64,000 nucleotides of DNA, taken from Qipengyuania gaetbuli. Lineage in GTDB: Bacteria > Pseudomonadota > Alphaproteobacteria > Sphingomonadales > Sphingomonadaceae. The position numbers and the translations under genes are program-made. Positions 36,653 to 46,713 of the stretch are shown in pieces; positions within the stretch are counted from its first letter, which is position 1; each line of letters begins with the position of its first letter. Under the pieces are notes generated by a model, which saw only the letters and a program-made list of their open reading frames with translations, was not told the origin of the DNA and did no database searches. The stretch spans positions 336,501-400,500 of the forward strand of contig NZ_JAIVLR010000002.1 of the NCBI RefSeq assembly GCF_020524765.1. Direction: 5' to 3'.

Positions 36653-37385
36653 CCTCCTAGCTCCGCTTGCCGCCCTCCTGCTCGCCGCCTGCGGGGCGGA
36701 TGGCGGCGCGGCGGACGAGGCAGAGGCCCAAGGGCCGCGAGAGCGGCTGGGGCTGTTCACCACGCTGCCGATCTACTGGAACGAGCAGCAGGACATCGCC
36801 GCCATGCTCGAACCCGAGGCGCAGGAGCCTTCCTGGGTTCGTGCCGCGCTGGAGGAACGTCACGAGCTGGTGCCGCTCGACACGCTGGAAGTCGGTGCCA
36901 TCTCCGGCCTCGACACGCTGCTGATCGCGCAGCCGCGCGCCTTGTCGGCGGAAGAGAACGTCGCGCTCGACGACTGGGTGCGTGGCGGGGGCAGGGCGCT
37001 GGTGCTGGCCGACCCCTTCCTCACCCAGCATTCCGATTTCGCGCTGGGCGATCCGCGTCGCCCGTTTGATGTCGTGCTGATCTCGCCCATCCTCGCACGC
37101 TGGGGTCTCGCGCTCGAATTTGACGACACGCAGGGCGAGGACGAACGCGTCGTCACGGTCGGCGATGCGGCGGTGCCCGTGCGGCTGGCCGGTCGCTTTG
37201 TTACGGCTCAGAACGGTGAAGATGCCGAATGCGCCATAGTGGGCGAGGGCCTGTTGGCCGATTGCAGCGTGGGCGAGGGACGCGTGCTGCTGCTGGCGGA
37301 TGCCGCCATCCTCGACACCGAAAGCGACGACGCAAACCGCCGTGCCGCAGTCGAGTCGCTGCTGGCGCGACTCCGGAGCCGGTAA
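36630..37385 (+). CDS. Putative lipoprotein, GldG/DUF4350-like
   Basis: 251 residues. Signal peptide with lipobox LAALLLAAC. The body has RERLGLFTTLPIYWNEQQDI and DTLLIAQPRALSAEENVALDDWVRGGGRALVLADPFL, the pattern of the GldG/ABC-associated accessory domain in which a Rossmann-like sheet binds no obvious ligand. Overlaps the upstream membrane-protein gene. No ABC transporter genes are adjacent, so its partner is unknown. Confidence 0.65.
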   Translation: MPRLRANNLLAPLAALLLAACGADGGAADEAEAQGPRERLGLFTTLPIYWNEQQDIAAMLEPEAQEPSWVRAALEERHELVPLDTLEVGAISGLDTLLIAQPRALSAEENVALDDWVRGGGRALVLADPFLTQHSDFALGDPRRPFDVVLISPILARWGLALEFDDTQGEDERVVTVGDAAVPVRLAGRFVTAQNGEDAECAIVGEGLLADCSVGEGRVLLLADAAILDTESDDANRRAAVESLLARLRSR

Positions 37386-37507
37386 GGCTCGGGAAAACCC
37401 GGGAGGGATGCCGGGAATTCACGGGACCGCGCCCGATTCTCCGCGGAATTCCGTGACTTGGCTTAAGGATGTGGTAAGATTGCCCACAAGCTTTTTCGGT
37501 AAAAACA

Positions 37508-37516
37508 TGTTATAAA
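37508..37516 (+). promoter_or_regulatory. Probable extended -10 promoter for the dcw cluster
   Basis: TG, one base, then TATAAA fits an extended -10 element. No good -35 hexamer is at 16-18 bases, which is acceptable for an extended -10. Transcription would start near 37523, about 200 bases before mraZ and just ahead of the TCCC boxes. Confidence 0.45.
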
Positions 37517-37535
37517 TCAGTGTATTGCTGGTTTA

Positions 37536-37579
37536 TCCCGTAATTTCCCGCAATTTTCCCTTCCATCCCCGCGTCTCCC
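37536..37579. promoter_or_regulatory. Five helically phased TCCC boxes, candidate MraZ operator
   Basis: TCCC occurs at 37536, 37546, 37557, 37566 and 37576, that is every 9-11 bases. On the opposite strand these are GGGA boxes, comparable to the GGG-containing direct repeats at 10-base spacing bound by MraZ upstream of mraZ in other bacteria. They sit directly downstream of the extended -10 element, fitting autorepression. The assignment to MraZ is inference. Confidence 0.5.
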
Positions 37580-37637
37580 GCGATAAATCTACCTGACATC
37601 GGACAGCCAGTGTCTTTGCGCGCTCGATCAATGGGTT

Positions 37638-37665
37638 GGGCGAGCCGGTCGAGCCTTGCTCGCCC
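37638..37665 (+). repeat. Stem-loop in the mraZ leader
   Basis: Perfect 8-base arms GGGCGAGC and GCTCGCCC with a 12-base loop, 57 bases before the mraZ start. No T-run follows, so it is more likely a structural leader element than a terminator. Confidence 0.45.
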
Positions 37666-37722
37666 GGGACGGGGGAGGTGTGTCCGGGGCCATGTGTCGA
37701 ACACGAGCCGGGGACGGGGTAG

Positions 37723-38208
37723 GTGCAATTCGGAGGGTACAGCGGACAAGCCTATTCGCCTGCGGGCGACAAGGGCCGCTTTGTGCTTCCGCCGGTCTTC
37801 CGCAAGGCGCTCAAGGAATCCAGCGACGGTCGCGTGCTGTGCCTGATGAAGCACAACAAGTGGGACTGCCTCGTCGGCTTCGGTCTGTCGCGCAAGGAAG
37901 AGCTCAACGACCAGCTCGACCGCGAGGAAGAAATGGCCGTGCGCCTCGGCAGGGATTTCGACCGCGACACCCGTGCCAGCCAGCTGTTCGGCTTCATCGA
38001 AATGCCCTTCGACGACAGCGGTCGCTTCGTGATGCCGGAGCACCTGCGCGCGCTCGGCAAGATCGAGGACGGGCTCTACTTCCAGGGCGGCGGCCGCTTC
38101 TTCACTCTATGGAACCCCGCCGAACTGGCCAAGATGGACGATGAATGGGCGGGCGCGAAGGCAGCCTGCGAAAGCTTCCTCGCCGAAGCGAAGGCGAAGG
38201 GCAAATGA
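37723..38208 (+). CDS. mraZ: Transcriptional regulator/division protein MraZ
   Basis: 161 residues. Two MraZ repeats: [20 protein letters not shown] and the second [15 protein letters not shown], each with the DxxGR signature; SpoVT-AbrB-like fold binding DNA as a ring. It represses its own dcw operon in E. coli. GTG start at 37723 is fixed by an in-frame TAG immediately before it. First gene of the cluster; the stop overlaps rsmH (ATGA). Confidence 0.95.
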   Translation: MQFGGYSGQAYSPAGDKGRFVLPPVFRKALKESSDGRVLCLMKHNKWDCLVGFGLSRKEELNDQLDREEEMAVRLGRDFDRDTRASQLFGFIEMPFDDSGRFVMPEHLRALGKIEDGLYFQGGGRFFTLWNPAELAKMDDEWAGAKAACESFLAEAKAKGK

Positions 38209-39143
38209 GCGCCGCGCCCCATATCCCCGTCCTCCTCGACGAAGTGATCGAGGCTCTCGACCCGCAGCCGGGCGACGTCGTCATCGACGCGACCTTCGGT
38301 GCGGGCGGCTATACGCGCGCGCTCCTGGAGCGCGGCGCAACGGTCCATGCCTTCGACCGGGATCCCGACGCAATTGCTGCGGGTCGCACCTGGCGCGAGA
38401 CGGGGGAAAACCCGCCGCGCCTTATTCTCCATCCGCACCGTTTCTCCGAAATGCTCGACGTCATGACGTCGACCGGGGTGGCGCGAGTCGATGGCGTGGT
38501 GATGGATATCGGTGTGTCTTCAATGCAGCTTGACCAGGCGGAGCGCGGCTTCGCCTTTTCCGCGGACGGTCCGCTCGACATGCGCATGAGCCAGGACGGC
38601 GAAAGCGCGGCAGATTTTCTCAATACCGCCGACGAAGCGGCGATTGCCGACGTCATCTATCGCTATGGCGAGGAACGCCAGTCGCGCCGCGTGGCCCGCG
38701 CCATCGTCGCCGCGCGCCCGCTGGAGACGACCGGCGAACTGGCGCGCGTGGTGCGCAGCGCCTTGGGGCACAAGCCCCATGACAAGAAGGACCCGGCCAC
38801 CCGCACTTTCCAAGCCATCAGGATTCACGTGAACGGCGAGCTCGACGAACTGTCCCAGGGGCTGTCCGCCGCCGAACACCTGCTGCGCGAAGGGGGCCGC
38901 CTCGCGGTGGTCAGCTTCCACAGCCTCGAAGACCGGATCGTCAAGCGCTTCCTGCGCGAGGCATCCTCAACCCCAAGCGCCTCGCGTCACGTCCCACAGG
39001 CGGCGCAGCGCGATCCGGTCTTCATCAAGGTTTCCAAGGCAATCAAGCCGACCGATGCCGAGATCGAGCGCAACCCGCGCGCCCGTTCCTCGGTCCTGCG
39101 CCATGCCACGCGCACGGCCACAGAAGCGAGGGAGGCGGCATGA
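38205..39143 (+). CDS. rsmH: 16S rRNA (cytosine-1402-N4)-methyltransferase
   Basis: 312 residues. SAM-dependent methylation of 16S rRNA C1402. Motif [27 protein letters not shown], the catalytic-site segment [28 protein letters not shown], and the C-terminal [20 protein letters not shown] are all there. Starts at ATG 38205 inside the mraZ stop; ends overlapping ftsL by four bases. Confidence 0.96.
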   Translation: MSAAPHIPVLLDEVIEALDPQPGDVVIDATFGAGGYTRALLERGATVHAFDRDPDAIAAGRTWRETGENPPRLILHPHRFSEMLDVMTSTGVARVDGVVMDIGVSSMQLDQAERGFAFSADGPLDMRMSQDGESAADFLNTADEAAIADVIYRYGEERQSRRVARAIVAARPLETTGELARVVRSALGHKPHDKKDPATRTFQAIRIHVNGELDELSQGLSAAEHLLREGGRLAVVSFHSLEDRIVKRFLREASSTPSASRHVPQAAQRDPVFIKVSKAIKPTDAEIERNPRARSSVLRHATRTATEAREAA

Positions 39144-39655
39144 TGGCCCGGTCTTCCCGCCTGCGCCAGATCGGCTGGCTCCTCTCGCTCGGCGCCTGCC
39201 TTGCAGTGCTCCTCGCGCTCACTTTCAAGGTGAACGCGGTGAAGAGCGACGTGCGCCTTGTCGAACGCCAGATCATCGCTGCCGAACGCGCCAAGCTGAT
39301 GCTCGAAACCGAGTTCCAGACCCGCGCCAGCCAGCAGCAGCTCGCCGCCTGGAACCAGGTCGAGTTCGGATATTCCGCCCCCCGGGCCGACCAGTATGTC
39401 GAGCAGGAACGCCAGCTCGCCGCGCTCGGCTCGCCGCGCGGGATGGATGCCCCGGAGCCCATTCGTGTCGCCATGCTCCGCCCTGTCAGCCAGGGTGATA
39501 ACGAAGAGAGCCTCTTCGGGGACTGGCTCGGCGAGGAGGAACAACCTCCCGCCGGCGCCCGGCGTGAAGTCGCAAACGGCCTCGCCACCACGCTTGCCCA
39601 GCGCCTGTCGCAGCCGGGCAATGCCACGCTTGCCGCTGCCGAGGTGGCTCGGTGA
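39140..39655 (+). CDS. ftsL: Cell-division protein FtsL-like
   Basis: 171 residues, bitopic. Short basic N-terminus, one membrane helix (about 11-30, [19 protein letters not shown]), then a helical coiled-coil region [32 protein letters not shown]. FtsL is poorly conserved, and the assignment rests on position between rsmH and ftsI plus topology. The long Pro/Gln-rich tail after about 110 exceeds E. coli FtsL (121 residues), as usual in this order. ATG 39140 or 39143 could be the start. Confidence 0.85.
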   Translation: MMARSSRLRQIGWLLSLGACLAVLLALTFKVNAVKSDVRLVERQIIAAERAKLMLETEFQTRASQQQLAAWNQVEFGYSAPRADQYVEQERQLAALGSPRGMDAPEPIRVAMLRPVSQGDNEESLFGDWLGEEEQPPAGARREVANGLATTLAQRLSQPGNATLAAAEVAR

Positions 39656-41400
39656 ACGCTTTTTCCGCCATCCATGGCGGGCCCGGCGCGGTTAGCATGG
39701 CGGTTGCAAGCGGGCGGGTGCAGCTCGTCACGCTGCGCCAGCGCTCGCTCGACCTGGCGCGCTGGCGCGTGCTGTGGATCGCGCTGGCCTTCGCGCTGGC
39801 CGCAATGGTCGCGCTGATGCGCATTTCCTATCTCGGCATGAACGGCGAGGGCGCCCGCGCCACCTCGCTGGCCGATGCCTTGCTGCCGCCGCGCGGCGAG
39901 ATCACCGACCGCAACGGCGTGCCGCTGGCCCGCGCTTTCCCGGCCTATGCCCTGTGGTTCAATCCCAAGGCGCTGGGCGAAGACGGCGATCCGCTGGTGC
40001 GTTCGCCGCGCGAAGTGGCGCGCAAGCTGGTCGCGATCTTCCCTGACCTCGACGAGAACAAGCTGACCGCGCATCTCGCGTCGGGCAAGCAGGGCTACCT
40101 GCGCCGCCGCCTGCTGCCGGAAGAAGCCAATCGCGTGCAGGAAATCGGCGAGCTCGCCCTCGAAGTGCCGATGGAGCAAGACCGCCACTATCCGCAGGGC
40201 GCGATGGGCGCGCACGTGCTCGGCTATGTCGCTGCCGACGGCACGGGTCGCGTCGGCATGGAGCAGGTCCTGAACGACCACCTCAGCAATCCCGCCACTC
40301 GCGGCACGCCGGTCGCGCTGTCGATCGACGTGCGCGTGCAGGGCGCGCTGGAAGACGAACTGCGCCGCGGCATGAAGCTGACGCAGGCGCAGGGCGGTGC
40401 GGGCATCGTGCTCGACGTCGATACGGGCGAAGTGCTCGCGCTGGCCTCGCTTCCCGAATTCGACCCCAACAAGATCGACGAACGCGGCCAGGCGCTGATG
40501 TTCAACCGCGTGACCAACCAGGTCTACGAACTGGGATCGACCTTCAAGCCGCTGACCGTGGCGGCCGCGATCGATTCCGGCACGATCCGCGACCTCGGCA
40601 AGCGCTACGACGCATCGCCGGTGAAGGTCGGCCGCTTCACCATCAAGGACAGCCACGCGATGGGCCCGACGCTCAACGCGGTGGAAACGCTCATCCATTC
40701 GTCCAACACCACTACCGCCCGTATCGCCGACGACATGGGGCCTGAGCGCCTGCGCCAGTACATGATCGACATGGGCATGAACGAGCGTCCGCATATCGAA
40801 CTGCCGGCCAAGGGCTTCCCGCTCTGGCCGCGCGGCGACTGGGCGCGCCTGACCAACATGACCGTCGGCTTCGGCCACGGTATCGCCGTCACCCCGCTTC
40901 ACCTCGCCAGCGCCTATGCCGCCATGGTCAACGGCGGTGTCTGGCGTCCCGCCACGCTGAAGAAGCTGGGCGCAGGAGAAGCGCCCAAGGGTCGCCGCGT
41001 GTTCAAGGCTTCCACCTCCAGCCGGATGCGCCAGATGATGCGCGCCATCGCCGTCTACGGCACTGGCCGCAATGCCGATGCTCCCGGTTACCGCGTGGGC
41101 GGCAAGACCGGCTCTGCCGAAAAGCCCGGCGGTTCGGCCGGCTACCGCAAGACCGCGCTCGTATCGACCTTTGCCGCGGCCTTCCCGATGGACCGCCCGC
41201 GCTACGTCATCATCGCCATGCTCGACGAGCCCAAGGGCACTGTCGCCTCCAGCTTCCAGCGAACTGCCGCATGGAATGCAGCGCCCATCGTGGGCCGGCT
41301 CGTACCGCGCATCGGGCCGTTGATCGGCGTGCGCCCCGACGATACGCGCGACATCGACATCTCGGCAATCAAGCCGCTGATCCCGGAGGCGCAGGAGTGA
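39652..41400 (+). CDS. ftsI: Septal peptidoglycan transpeptidase, class B PBP3
   Basis: 582 residues. One N-terminal membrane helix (about 41-62), a dimerisation/pedestal domain, and the penicillin-binding transpeptidase domain with S296xxK (STFK), S350xN352 (SSN) and K485TG. Cross-links septal peptidoglycan in the FtsW-FtsI pair. GTG start at 39652 overlaps the ftsL stop (GTGA); the stop overlaps the murE GTG. Confidence 0.96.
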   Translation: MNAFSAIHGGPGAVSMAVASGRVQLVTLRQRSLDLARWRVLWIALAFALAAMVALMRISYLGMNGEGARATSLADALLPPRGEITDRNGVPLARAFPAYALWFNPKALGEDGDPLVRSPREVARKLVAIFPDLDENKLTAHLASGKQGYLRRRLLPEEANRVQEIGELALEVPMEQDRHYPQGAMGAHVLGYVAADGTGRVGMEQVLNDHLSNPATRGTPVALSIDVRVQGALEDELRRGMKLTQAQGGAGIVLDVDTGEVLALASLPEFDPNKIDERGQALMFNRVTNQVYELGSTFKPLTVAAAIDSGTIRDLGKRYDASPVKVGRFTIKDSHAMGPTLNAVETLIHSSNTTTARIADDMGPERLRQYMIDMGMNERPHIELPAKGFPLWPRGDWARLTNMTVGFGHGIAVTPLHLASAYAAMVNGGVWRPATLKKLGAGEAPKGRRVFKASTSSRMRQMMRAIAVYGTGRNADAPGYRVGGKTGSAEKPGGSAGYRKTALVSTFAAAFPMDRPRYVIIAMLDEPKGTVASSFQRTAAWNAAPIVGRLVPRIGPLIGVRPDDTRDIDISAIKPLIPEAQE

Positions 41401-42869
41401 AGCTTTCAAGGCTGTGTGAAAAGGCTGGCATGGCGTGTCCCGAAGGGGGCGATGCCAGCGTGACGGGCTTTGCGATCGACAATCGCAAGGTCGCGCCCGG
41501 CACGGTCTTCGGCGCGTTTCGCGGTAGCGTTTCCAATGGCGAGGATTACATCCCTGCCGCCATCGAGGCTGGCGCTATCGCAGTCGTCGCGCGGCCCGAG
41601 GCAACGGTAGAAGGCGCACTCCACATCGCCGCCGACGAACCGCGCAAGGCCTTCGCCCTGCTGGCCGCACACTTCTTCACCCCCGTGCCCGACCATATCG
41701 TTGCGGTCACCGGCACCAACGGCAAGACCTCCACCGTAGAAATGACCCGCCAGATCTGGCGCATGGCGGGCGAGCGTGCGGCCAGCATCGGCACGCTGGG
41801 GGTCACGACCCCGGACGAGAGCGTCTCTACCGGCCTCACCACACCCGACATCGTCACTTTCCTGTCGAACATGAGCGGCCTGGCGCGCGAAGGCGTGACG
41901 CATGTCGCCTATGAAGCGTCGAGCCACGGCCTGTCCCAATCGCGGAACGAAGGCGTGCCGGTCGAAGCGGCTGCCTTCACCAATTTCAGCCGCGACCATC
42001 TCGATTACCACAAGGACATGGAAGACTATTTCGCCGCCAAGATGCGCCTCTTCGACGAGGTTGCATCGGACGGCGCGACCGCGGTGGTGTGGCTCGACGG
42101 CAGCGAATGGAATGCGCGCGTGGTCGAACACGCCAAGGCACGCGGCCTTGCGGTCATGACGGTCGGCGAGACGGGCGAGGACATCCGCCTCGTCAAGCGC
42201 GAACCCACGCAGCTCGGCCAGTCGCTGACGGTCGAACATGCCGGGGCGCAGCGGACCATCAACCTGCCCCTGATCGGTGCCTACCAGGTCTCGAACGCGC
42301 TTGTTGCCGCGGGCCTCGCGCTTGCAACCGGTATCGATGCCGGCCGCGTGTGGGACGGTGTAGCACGCCTGCAGCCCGTGCGCGGGCGGCTGGAACGCGC
42401 GGTCATCGCGCCCTCGGGTGCTCCGGTCTATATCGATTACGCCCATACGCCCGACGCGATCGAGGCGGCCATCGCCGCGCTTCGTCCTCATGTCACGGGC
42501 CGTCTCATCACGGTTTTCGGTGCTGGCGGCGACCGCGACCACGGCAAGCGCGCACCCATGGGCGAAGCTGCCGCCAAGGCGAGCGACGTGGTCATCGTCA
42601 CCGACGACAATCCGCGCGGGGAAGACCCGGCGGATATCCGCCGCGCCGTCCTTGAAGGCGCGGTGGGTGCCCGCGAGATAGCAGGCCGCCGAGACGCCAT
42701 CTGCGCCGCCATCGGCGAGGCCGGTCCCGAGGACATCGTGCTCGTCGCGGGCAAGGGACACGAACAGGGTCAGATCATCGGATTGGGAGAGAACATGAAG
42801 GTGCTGCCCTTCGACGATGTGGAAGTCGCGCGCGAATGCGCTGCCGCACTCGCCAGAGGTGACGCGTGA
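41397..42869 (+). CDS. murE: UDP-MurNAc-L-Ala-D-Glu--meso-diaminopimelate ligase
   Basis: 490 residues. Adds meso-DAP to the stem peptide. P-loop VTGTNGKTSTVEM, and the DAP-specificity motif DDNPRGEDP, so the cell wall is of the usual DAP type. Conserved YEASSHGLSQ is also present. GTG start at 41397 overlaps the ftsI stop. Confidence 0.96.
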   Translation: MKLSRLCEKAGMACPEGGDASVTGFAIDNRKVAPGTVFGAFRGSVSNGEDYIPAAIEAGAIAVVARPEATVEGALHIAADEPRKAFALLAAHFFTPVPDHIVAVTGTNGKTSTVEMTRQIWRMAGERAASIGTLGVTTPDESVSTGLTTPDIVTFLSNMSGLAREGVTHVAYEASSHGLSQSRNEGVPVEAAAFTNFSRDHLDYHKDMEDYFAAKMRLFDEVASDGATAVVWLDGSEWNARVVEHAKARGLAVMTVGETGEDIRLVKREPTQLGQSLTVEHAGAQRTINLPLIGAYQVSNALVAAGLALATGIDAGRVWDGVARLQPVRGRLERAVIAPSGAPVYIDYAHTPDAIEAAIAALRPHVTGRLITVFGAGGDRDHGKRAPMGEAAAKASDVVIVTDDNPRGEDPADIRRAVLEGAVGAREIAGRRDAICAAIGEAGPEDIVLVAGKGHEQGQIIGLGENMKVLPFDDVEVARECAAALARGDA

Positions 42870-44332
42870 GCGCTGCCATATTGCGCCATCCGGCCTTCAT
42901 CGACTGGCCTGCCGACCCGCGCGACCGCCTGCCGCTGACGCTGTGGGATGCCCGCGCCATCGCCGAGGCGACGGGCGGCACGGCCAGCTGCGATTTCCAG
43001 GTCGCGGGTGTCGAGATGGACAGCCGCGACGTGGTACACGGCGATCTGTTCGTCGCGCTGAAGGGCGAGGCGATGGACGGCCACCGCTTCCTCGACAAGG
43101 CCTTCGCCAACGGCGCGGTCGCCGCGCTGGTGGACCGCCCGGTCGACTATCCGCACATCCTGGTCGAGGACACGACCGAGGCGCTGAAAGCGCTGGCCCG
43201 CGCTGCCCGCGAACGTACGCAGGCGCGTATCATCGGGGTCACCGGATCGGTCGGCAAGACGGGCGTCAAGGAAGCCATCTTCGCTGCGCTCGAACGCGCC
43301 AGCCGCGGGGCGGCGCACCGTTCGACCCGCAGCTACAACAACCATGTCGGCGTGCCGCTCAGCCTAGCGCGCATGGGTGCCCGCAGCCGTTTCGGCGTGT
43401 TCGAGATGGGTATGAACCATGCCGGCGAGATCGAGGGCCTGACCACGCAGGTGCGCCCCCATGTCGCGGTCATCACCACGATCGCGCCCGCCCATATCGA
43501 GAATTTGGGTTCGATGGAGGCCATCGCCGACGCCAAGGCGGAAATCTTTGCCGGGCTGGAGGCGGGCGGCACGGCGGTCATCCCCGCCGACACGCCCCAT
43601 TACGAACAATTGCGCGCCGCCGCCGAGCGTCTCGGCGCCAGGATCGTCAGCTTCGGCAAGGCGCGCCATGCGGACATGCGCCTGCTCGATGCCATCCCCA
43701 GCGCCAACGGCGGTAGCCTCGTCACCTGTGAATTCGATACCGGCCGCCTGTGCTACACCGTGGCCGAGCCGGGCGAACACTGGATCATCAACTCGCTCGC
43801 CGTGATGGCTGCCGTAAGGGCAGCGGGCGGCGACATGGCGGCTGCCGGCCTCGCGCTTGCCGAGATGGGCGGCCTCAAGGGTCGCGGTGCCCGCCACGGG
43901 ATCGACGCGCCGGGCGGCAAGGCGCTGCTGATCGACGAAAGCTACAACGCCAACCCCGCCAGCATGCGCGCAACGCTCGCACAGCTGGGCGCCACGCCGT
44001 CCACCCGCCGCATTGCGGTGCTGGGCGCGATGAAGGAGCTTGGCGACTTCGGCCCGCAGTTCCACGCCGACCTTGCGCAGCACGTGATCGCCGCCGACAT
44101 CGACTATGCGGTGCTGGTGGGCGACGAGATGCGCGCGCTGGCCCGCGAACTGGGGAAACCGGTGTTGAACTCGCTTGGCAAGCCGCTTGAGTGGGAGCAT
44201 TGCCAGACCGCCGACGAGGCGATGGAGCTGCTCGAGGATTTCGGCATCGTGTCGGGCGACGCGGTGCTGGTGAAAGGCTCCAATTCGGTCGGTCTCGGCC
44301 GGCTCGTGGACCGTTTCACTCGCCCTGAATAG
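42866..44332 (+). CDS. murF: UDP-MurNAc-tripeptide--D-Ala-D-Ala ligase
   Basis: 488 residues. Completes the pentapeptide by adding D-Ala-D-Ala. P-loop GVTGSVGKTGVKE, N-terminal MurF-type domain ending VEMDSRDVVHGDLFVALKGEAMDGHRF, and the ligase C-terminus DESYNANPASMRATLAQLG. GTG start at 42866 overlaps the murE stop. Followed by an 18-base gap to mraY, one of the few gaps in the cluster. Confidence 0.96.
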   Translation: MSAAILRHPAFIDWPADPRDRLPLTLWDARAIAEATGGTASCDFQVAGVEMDSRDVVHGDLFVALKGEAMDGHRFLDKAFANGAVAALVDRPVDYPHILVEDTTEALKALARAARERTQARIIGVTGSVGKTGVKEAIFAALERASRGAAHRSTRSYNNHVGVPLSLARMGARSRFGVFEMGMNHAGEIEGLTTQVRPHVAVITTIAPAHIENLGSMEAIADAKAEIFAGLEAGGTAVIPADTPHYEQLRAAAERLGARIVSFGKARHADMRLLDAIPSANGGSLVTCEFDTGRLCYTVAEPGEHWIINSLAVMAAVRAAGGDMAAAGLALAEMGGLKGRGARHGIDAPGGKALLIDESYNANPASMRATLAQLGATPSTRRIAVLGAMKELGDFGPQFHADLAQHVIAADIDYAVLVGDEMRALARELGKPVLNSLGKPLEWEHCQTADEAMELLEDFGIVSGDAVLVKGSNSVGLGRLVDRFTRPE

Positions 44333-44350
44333 GAGGCCCCGCGCGGCCCG

Positions 44351-45421
44351 ATGCTTTACCTCCTTGCCGAGTACCTGAATTTCGAAGGCCTGTTCAACCT
44401 GGTCCGCTACCAGACGGCGCGTGCGGGTGCGACGCTGCTGACCGCGCTGCTTATCGGCCTCGTCATCGGCCCGCGCTTCATCGACATGCTGCGCGTGCGC
44501 CAGGGCAAGGGCCAGCCGATCCGCGAAGACGGGCCGCAGACCCACCTCGCCAAGCGCGGCACGCCGACCATGGGCGGCCTGATGATCCTCGTCAGCCTGT
44601 TCATTTCCATGCTGCTGTGGATGGACCTGTCGAACCCCTTCATCTGGGCCTGCCTTGCCGTAACCGGCGGGTTCGGCCTGATCGGCTTCCTCGACGATTA
44701 CGACAAGGTGTCCAAGGCCAGCCACAAGGGCGTGTCGGGCCGTACCCGCCTGTTGTTCGAATTCATCGTGGCAGGCGCTGCCAGCTGGATCATCGTCAGC
44801 CAGATCAACACCTTCCTCTACGTGCCGTTCGTCAATGATTTCGGTATCGAGCTGGGTTGGTTCTATTTCGTCTTTGCCGCCTTCGTCATCGTGGGCGCGG
44901 GCAATGCGGTGAACCTGACCGACGGGCTGGACGGGCTGGCGACCATGCCGGTGATCATCGCGGCAGGGACCTTCGCCATCATCGCCTATCTTGTCGGCCG
45001 CGTGGACTATTCCGCCTATCTCGGCATCCCGCACGTGCCGGGTGCCGGCGAGATGGCCGTGTTCTGCGCTGCGATCATGGGCGCGGGGCTCGCCTTCCTG
45101 TGGTTCAACGCGCCGCCGGCTGCGGTCTTCATGGGTGACACGGGTTCACTGGCCCTTGGCGGCGCGCTGGGTGCGATTGCAGTGGCAACGCATCACGAGG
45201 TCGTCCTCGCCATCGTCGGCGGGCTGTTCGTGTTCGAGGCATTGAGCGTTATCATCCAGGTCTTCTGGTTCAAACGAACGGGCAAGCGGGTCTTCCGCAT
45301 GGCGCCTATCCACCACCATTTCGAGCAGCTCGGCTGGTCCGAGAGCAAGGTCGTGATCCGCTTCTGGATTGTTGCCATCGTGCTCGCACTCCTGGGGCTC
45401 GCGACGCTCAAGCTACGATGA
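44351..45421 (+). CDS. mraY: Phospho-N-acetylmuramoyl-pentapeptide transferase
   Basis: 356 residues, ten predicted membrane helices. Makes lipid I by transferring P-MurNAc-pentapeptide to undecaprenyl phosphate. Signatures [43 protein letters not shown] and the [15 protein letters not shown] histidine motif are all present. The stop overlaps the murD start (ATGA). Confidence 0.97.
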   Translation: MLYLLAEYLNFEGLFNLVRYQTARAGATLLTALLIGLVIGPRFIDMLRVRQGKGQPIREDGPQTHLAKRGTPTMGGLMILVSLFISMLLWMDLSNPFIWACLAVTGGFGLIGFLDDYDKVSKASHKGVSGRTRLLFEFIVAGAASWIIVSQINTFLYVPFVNDFGIELGWFYFVFAAFVIVGAGNAVNLTDGLDGLATMPVIIAAGTFAIIAYLVGRVDYSAYLGIPHVPGAGEMAVFCAAIMGAGLAFLWFNAPPAAVFMGDTGSLALGGALGAIAVATHHEVVLAIVGGLFVFEALSVIIQVFWFKRTGKRVFRMAPIHHHFEQLGWSESKVVIRFWIVAIVLALLGLATLKLR

Positions 45422-46713
45422 TCACCTCGCCTGCCTGGAAGGACAAAAGATACGCGGTGCTCGGCCTCGCGCGGTCCGGTCGGGCGACGGTCGAAGCGCT
45501 GCTTGCCGCCGGAGCCGACGTGCTGGTGTGGGACGACCGCGCCGAGGCACGCGAGCCCTATGCCGGACGCTGCGCCATCGGCGACCCGCTGGAAGCGGAC
45601 CTGACCGGCTATGCGGGTTTGGTGGTCAGCCCCGGCGTTCCGCTCAACACCCACCCGATCAAGCCGCATGCGGACAGCTTCGGTGTGCCGGTCATCGGCG
45701 ATATCGAGCTATTCGCGCAGGCGCGGGGTGACCTGCCGCCGCACAAGGTCGTCGGCATCACCGGCACCAACGGCAAGTCGACCACCACCGCGCTGGTCCA
45801 CCACATCCTCAAGACCGCAGGCGTGCCGACCACCATGGGCGGTAATATCGGCCTCCCGATCCTAGAGCAGGAGCCGCTGCCTAAAGGCGGCGTCTATGTG
45901 CTGGAGCTGTCAAGCTACCAGATTGACCTGACCTATTCCCTCGATTGCGATGTGGCAGTGCTGCTCAACGTGACGCCGGACCATCTCGACCGGTACGACG
46001 GGTTCGAGGCTTATCGCGCATCGAAGCTGCGCCTGTTCGTCATGCAGTCGGAAGGGCATACCGGCGTCGATGCCAGCTGCGATCCGGACATTGCCGAGGC
46101 GATCAGGCAGATCGACGGGCCCGGAGAAGTGACCACGCTTGCAGATGGGACGAAGGACAGCGCGTTTCTCGACCTCGATGATGCCCCGTCGCTGCAGGGT
46201 CCGCACAATGCGCAGAACGCCTATGCGGCCTGGGCTGTCGCTTTCGACCTCGGCGTCGACCGACCGACAGTGAATGCTGCGCTCGCCAGTTTCCGCGGCC
46301 TTGCCCATCGCATGGAGCGCGTCGCTGAAATCTCCGGCGTCGCCTATGTCAACGACAGCAAGGGCACCAACACTGCCGCCTCTGCCCCCGCGCTGGCGGC
46401 CTTCGACAATATCCACTGGATCCTCGGCGGGCTCGCCAAGGAGCCGGGGCTGGGCGAGTGCGAGGCGGAACTCGGCCACGTGAAAGCCGCCTACACTATC
46501 GGCAAGGCCGGACCCGACTTCGCCGCATTGCTCGAAGACCGCGTTCCGGTGGAGCAGTGCGAGACGCTCGACCGCGCGGTGAGCGCTGCCGCAGCGAAGG
46601 CAGAGGCGGGCGATACCGTCCTGCTCTCGCCCGCCTGCGCCAGCTTCGACCAGTACCGCGATTTCGAAGCGCGCGGCGACCATTTCCGCGCGCTTGTGGA
46701 GGGGCTGAAATGA
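45418..46713 (+). CDS. murD: UDP-MurNAc-L-Ala--D-glutamate ligase
   Basis: 431 residues. Adds D-Glu to UDP-MurNAc-L-Ala. N-terminal Rossmann domain [22 protein letters not shown]-loop [14 protein letters not shown], metal-site ELSSYQIDL, and C-terminal [19 protein letters not shown]. Starts inside mraY and its end overlaps ftsW (ATGA both). Confidence 0.96.
   Translation: MITSPAWKDKRYAVLGLARSGRATVEALLAAGADVLVWDDRAEAREPYAGRCAIGDPLEADLTGYAGLVVSPGVPLNTHPIKPHADSFGVPVIGDIELFAQARGDLPPHKVVGITGTNGKSTTTALVHHILKTAGVPTTMGGNIGLPILEQEPLPKGGVYVLELSSYQIDLTYSLDCDVAVLLNVTPDHLDRYDGFEAYRASKLRLFVMQSEGHTGVDASCDPDIAEAIRQIDGPGEVTTLADGTKDSAFLDLDDAPSLQGPHNAQNAYAAWAVAFDLGVDRPTVNAALASFRGLAHRMERVAEISGVAYVNDSKGTNTAASAPALAAFDNIHWILGGLAKEPGLGECEAELGHVKAAYTIGKAGPDFAALLEDRVPVEQCETLDRAVSAAAAKAEAGDTVLLSPACASFDQYRDFEARGDHFRALVEGLK

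Larger units (their letters stand above)
37386..37722. other. 337-base leader of the dcw cluster
   Basis: Intergenic stretch before mraZ. The left third is GC-rich with GGAATTC-centred partial repeats (37417 and 37445 area). The middle, 37480-37560, is the most AT-rich part of this region and holds a probable promoter and the phased TCCC boxes. The right third holds a stem-loop and the mraZ start. I saw no RNA gene in it. Confidence 0.6.

Noticed and set aside
37463-37477. CtrA site in the mraZ leader (TTAA-N7-GTAA)
   Set aside because: The second half-site departs from TTAA, so it is no better than chance in an AT-rich leader.
37386-37722. RNase P RNA or other structural RNA upstream of mraZ
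   Set aside because: The gap is short and lacks the conserved GAGGAAAGTCC core expected of bacterial RNase P RNA.
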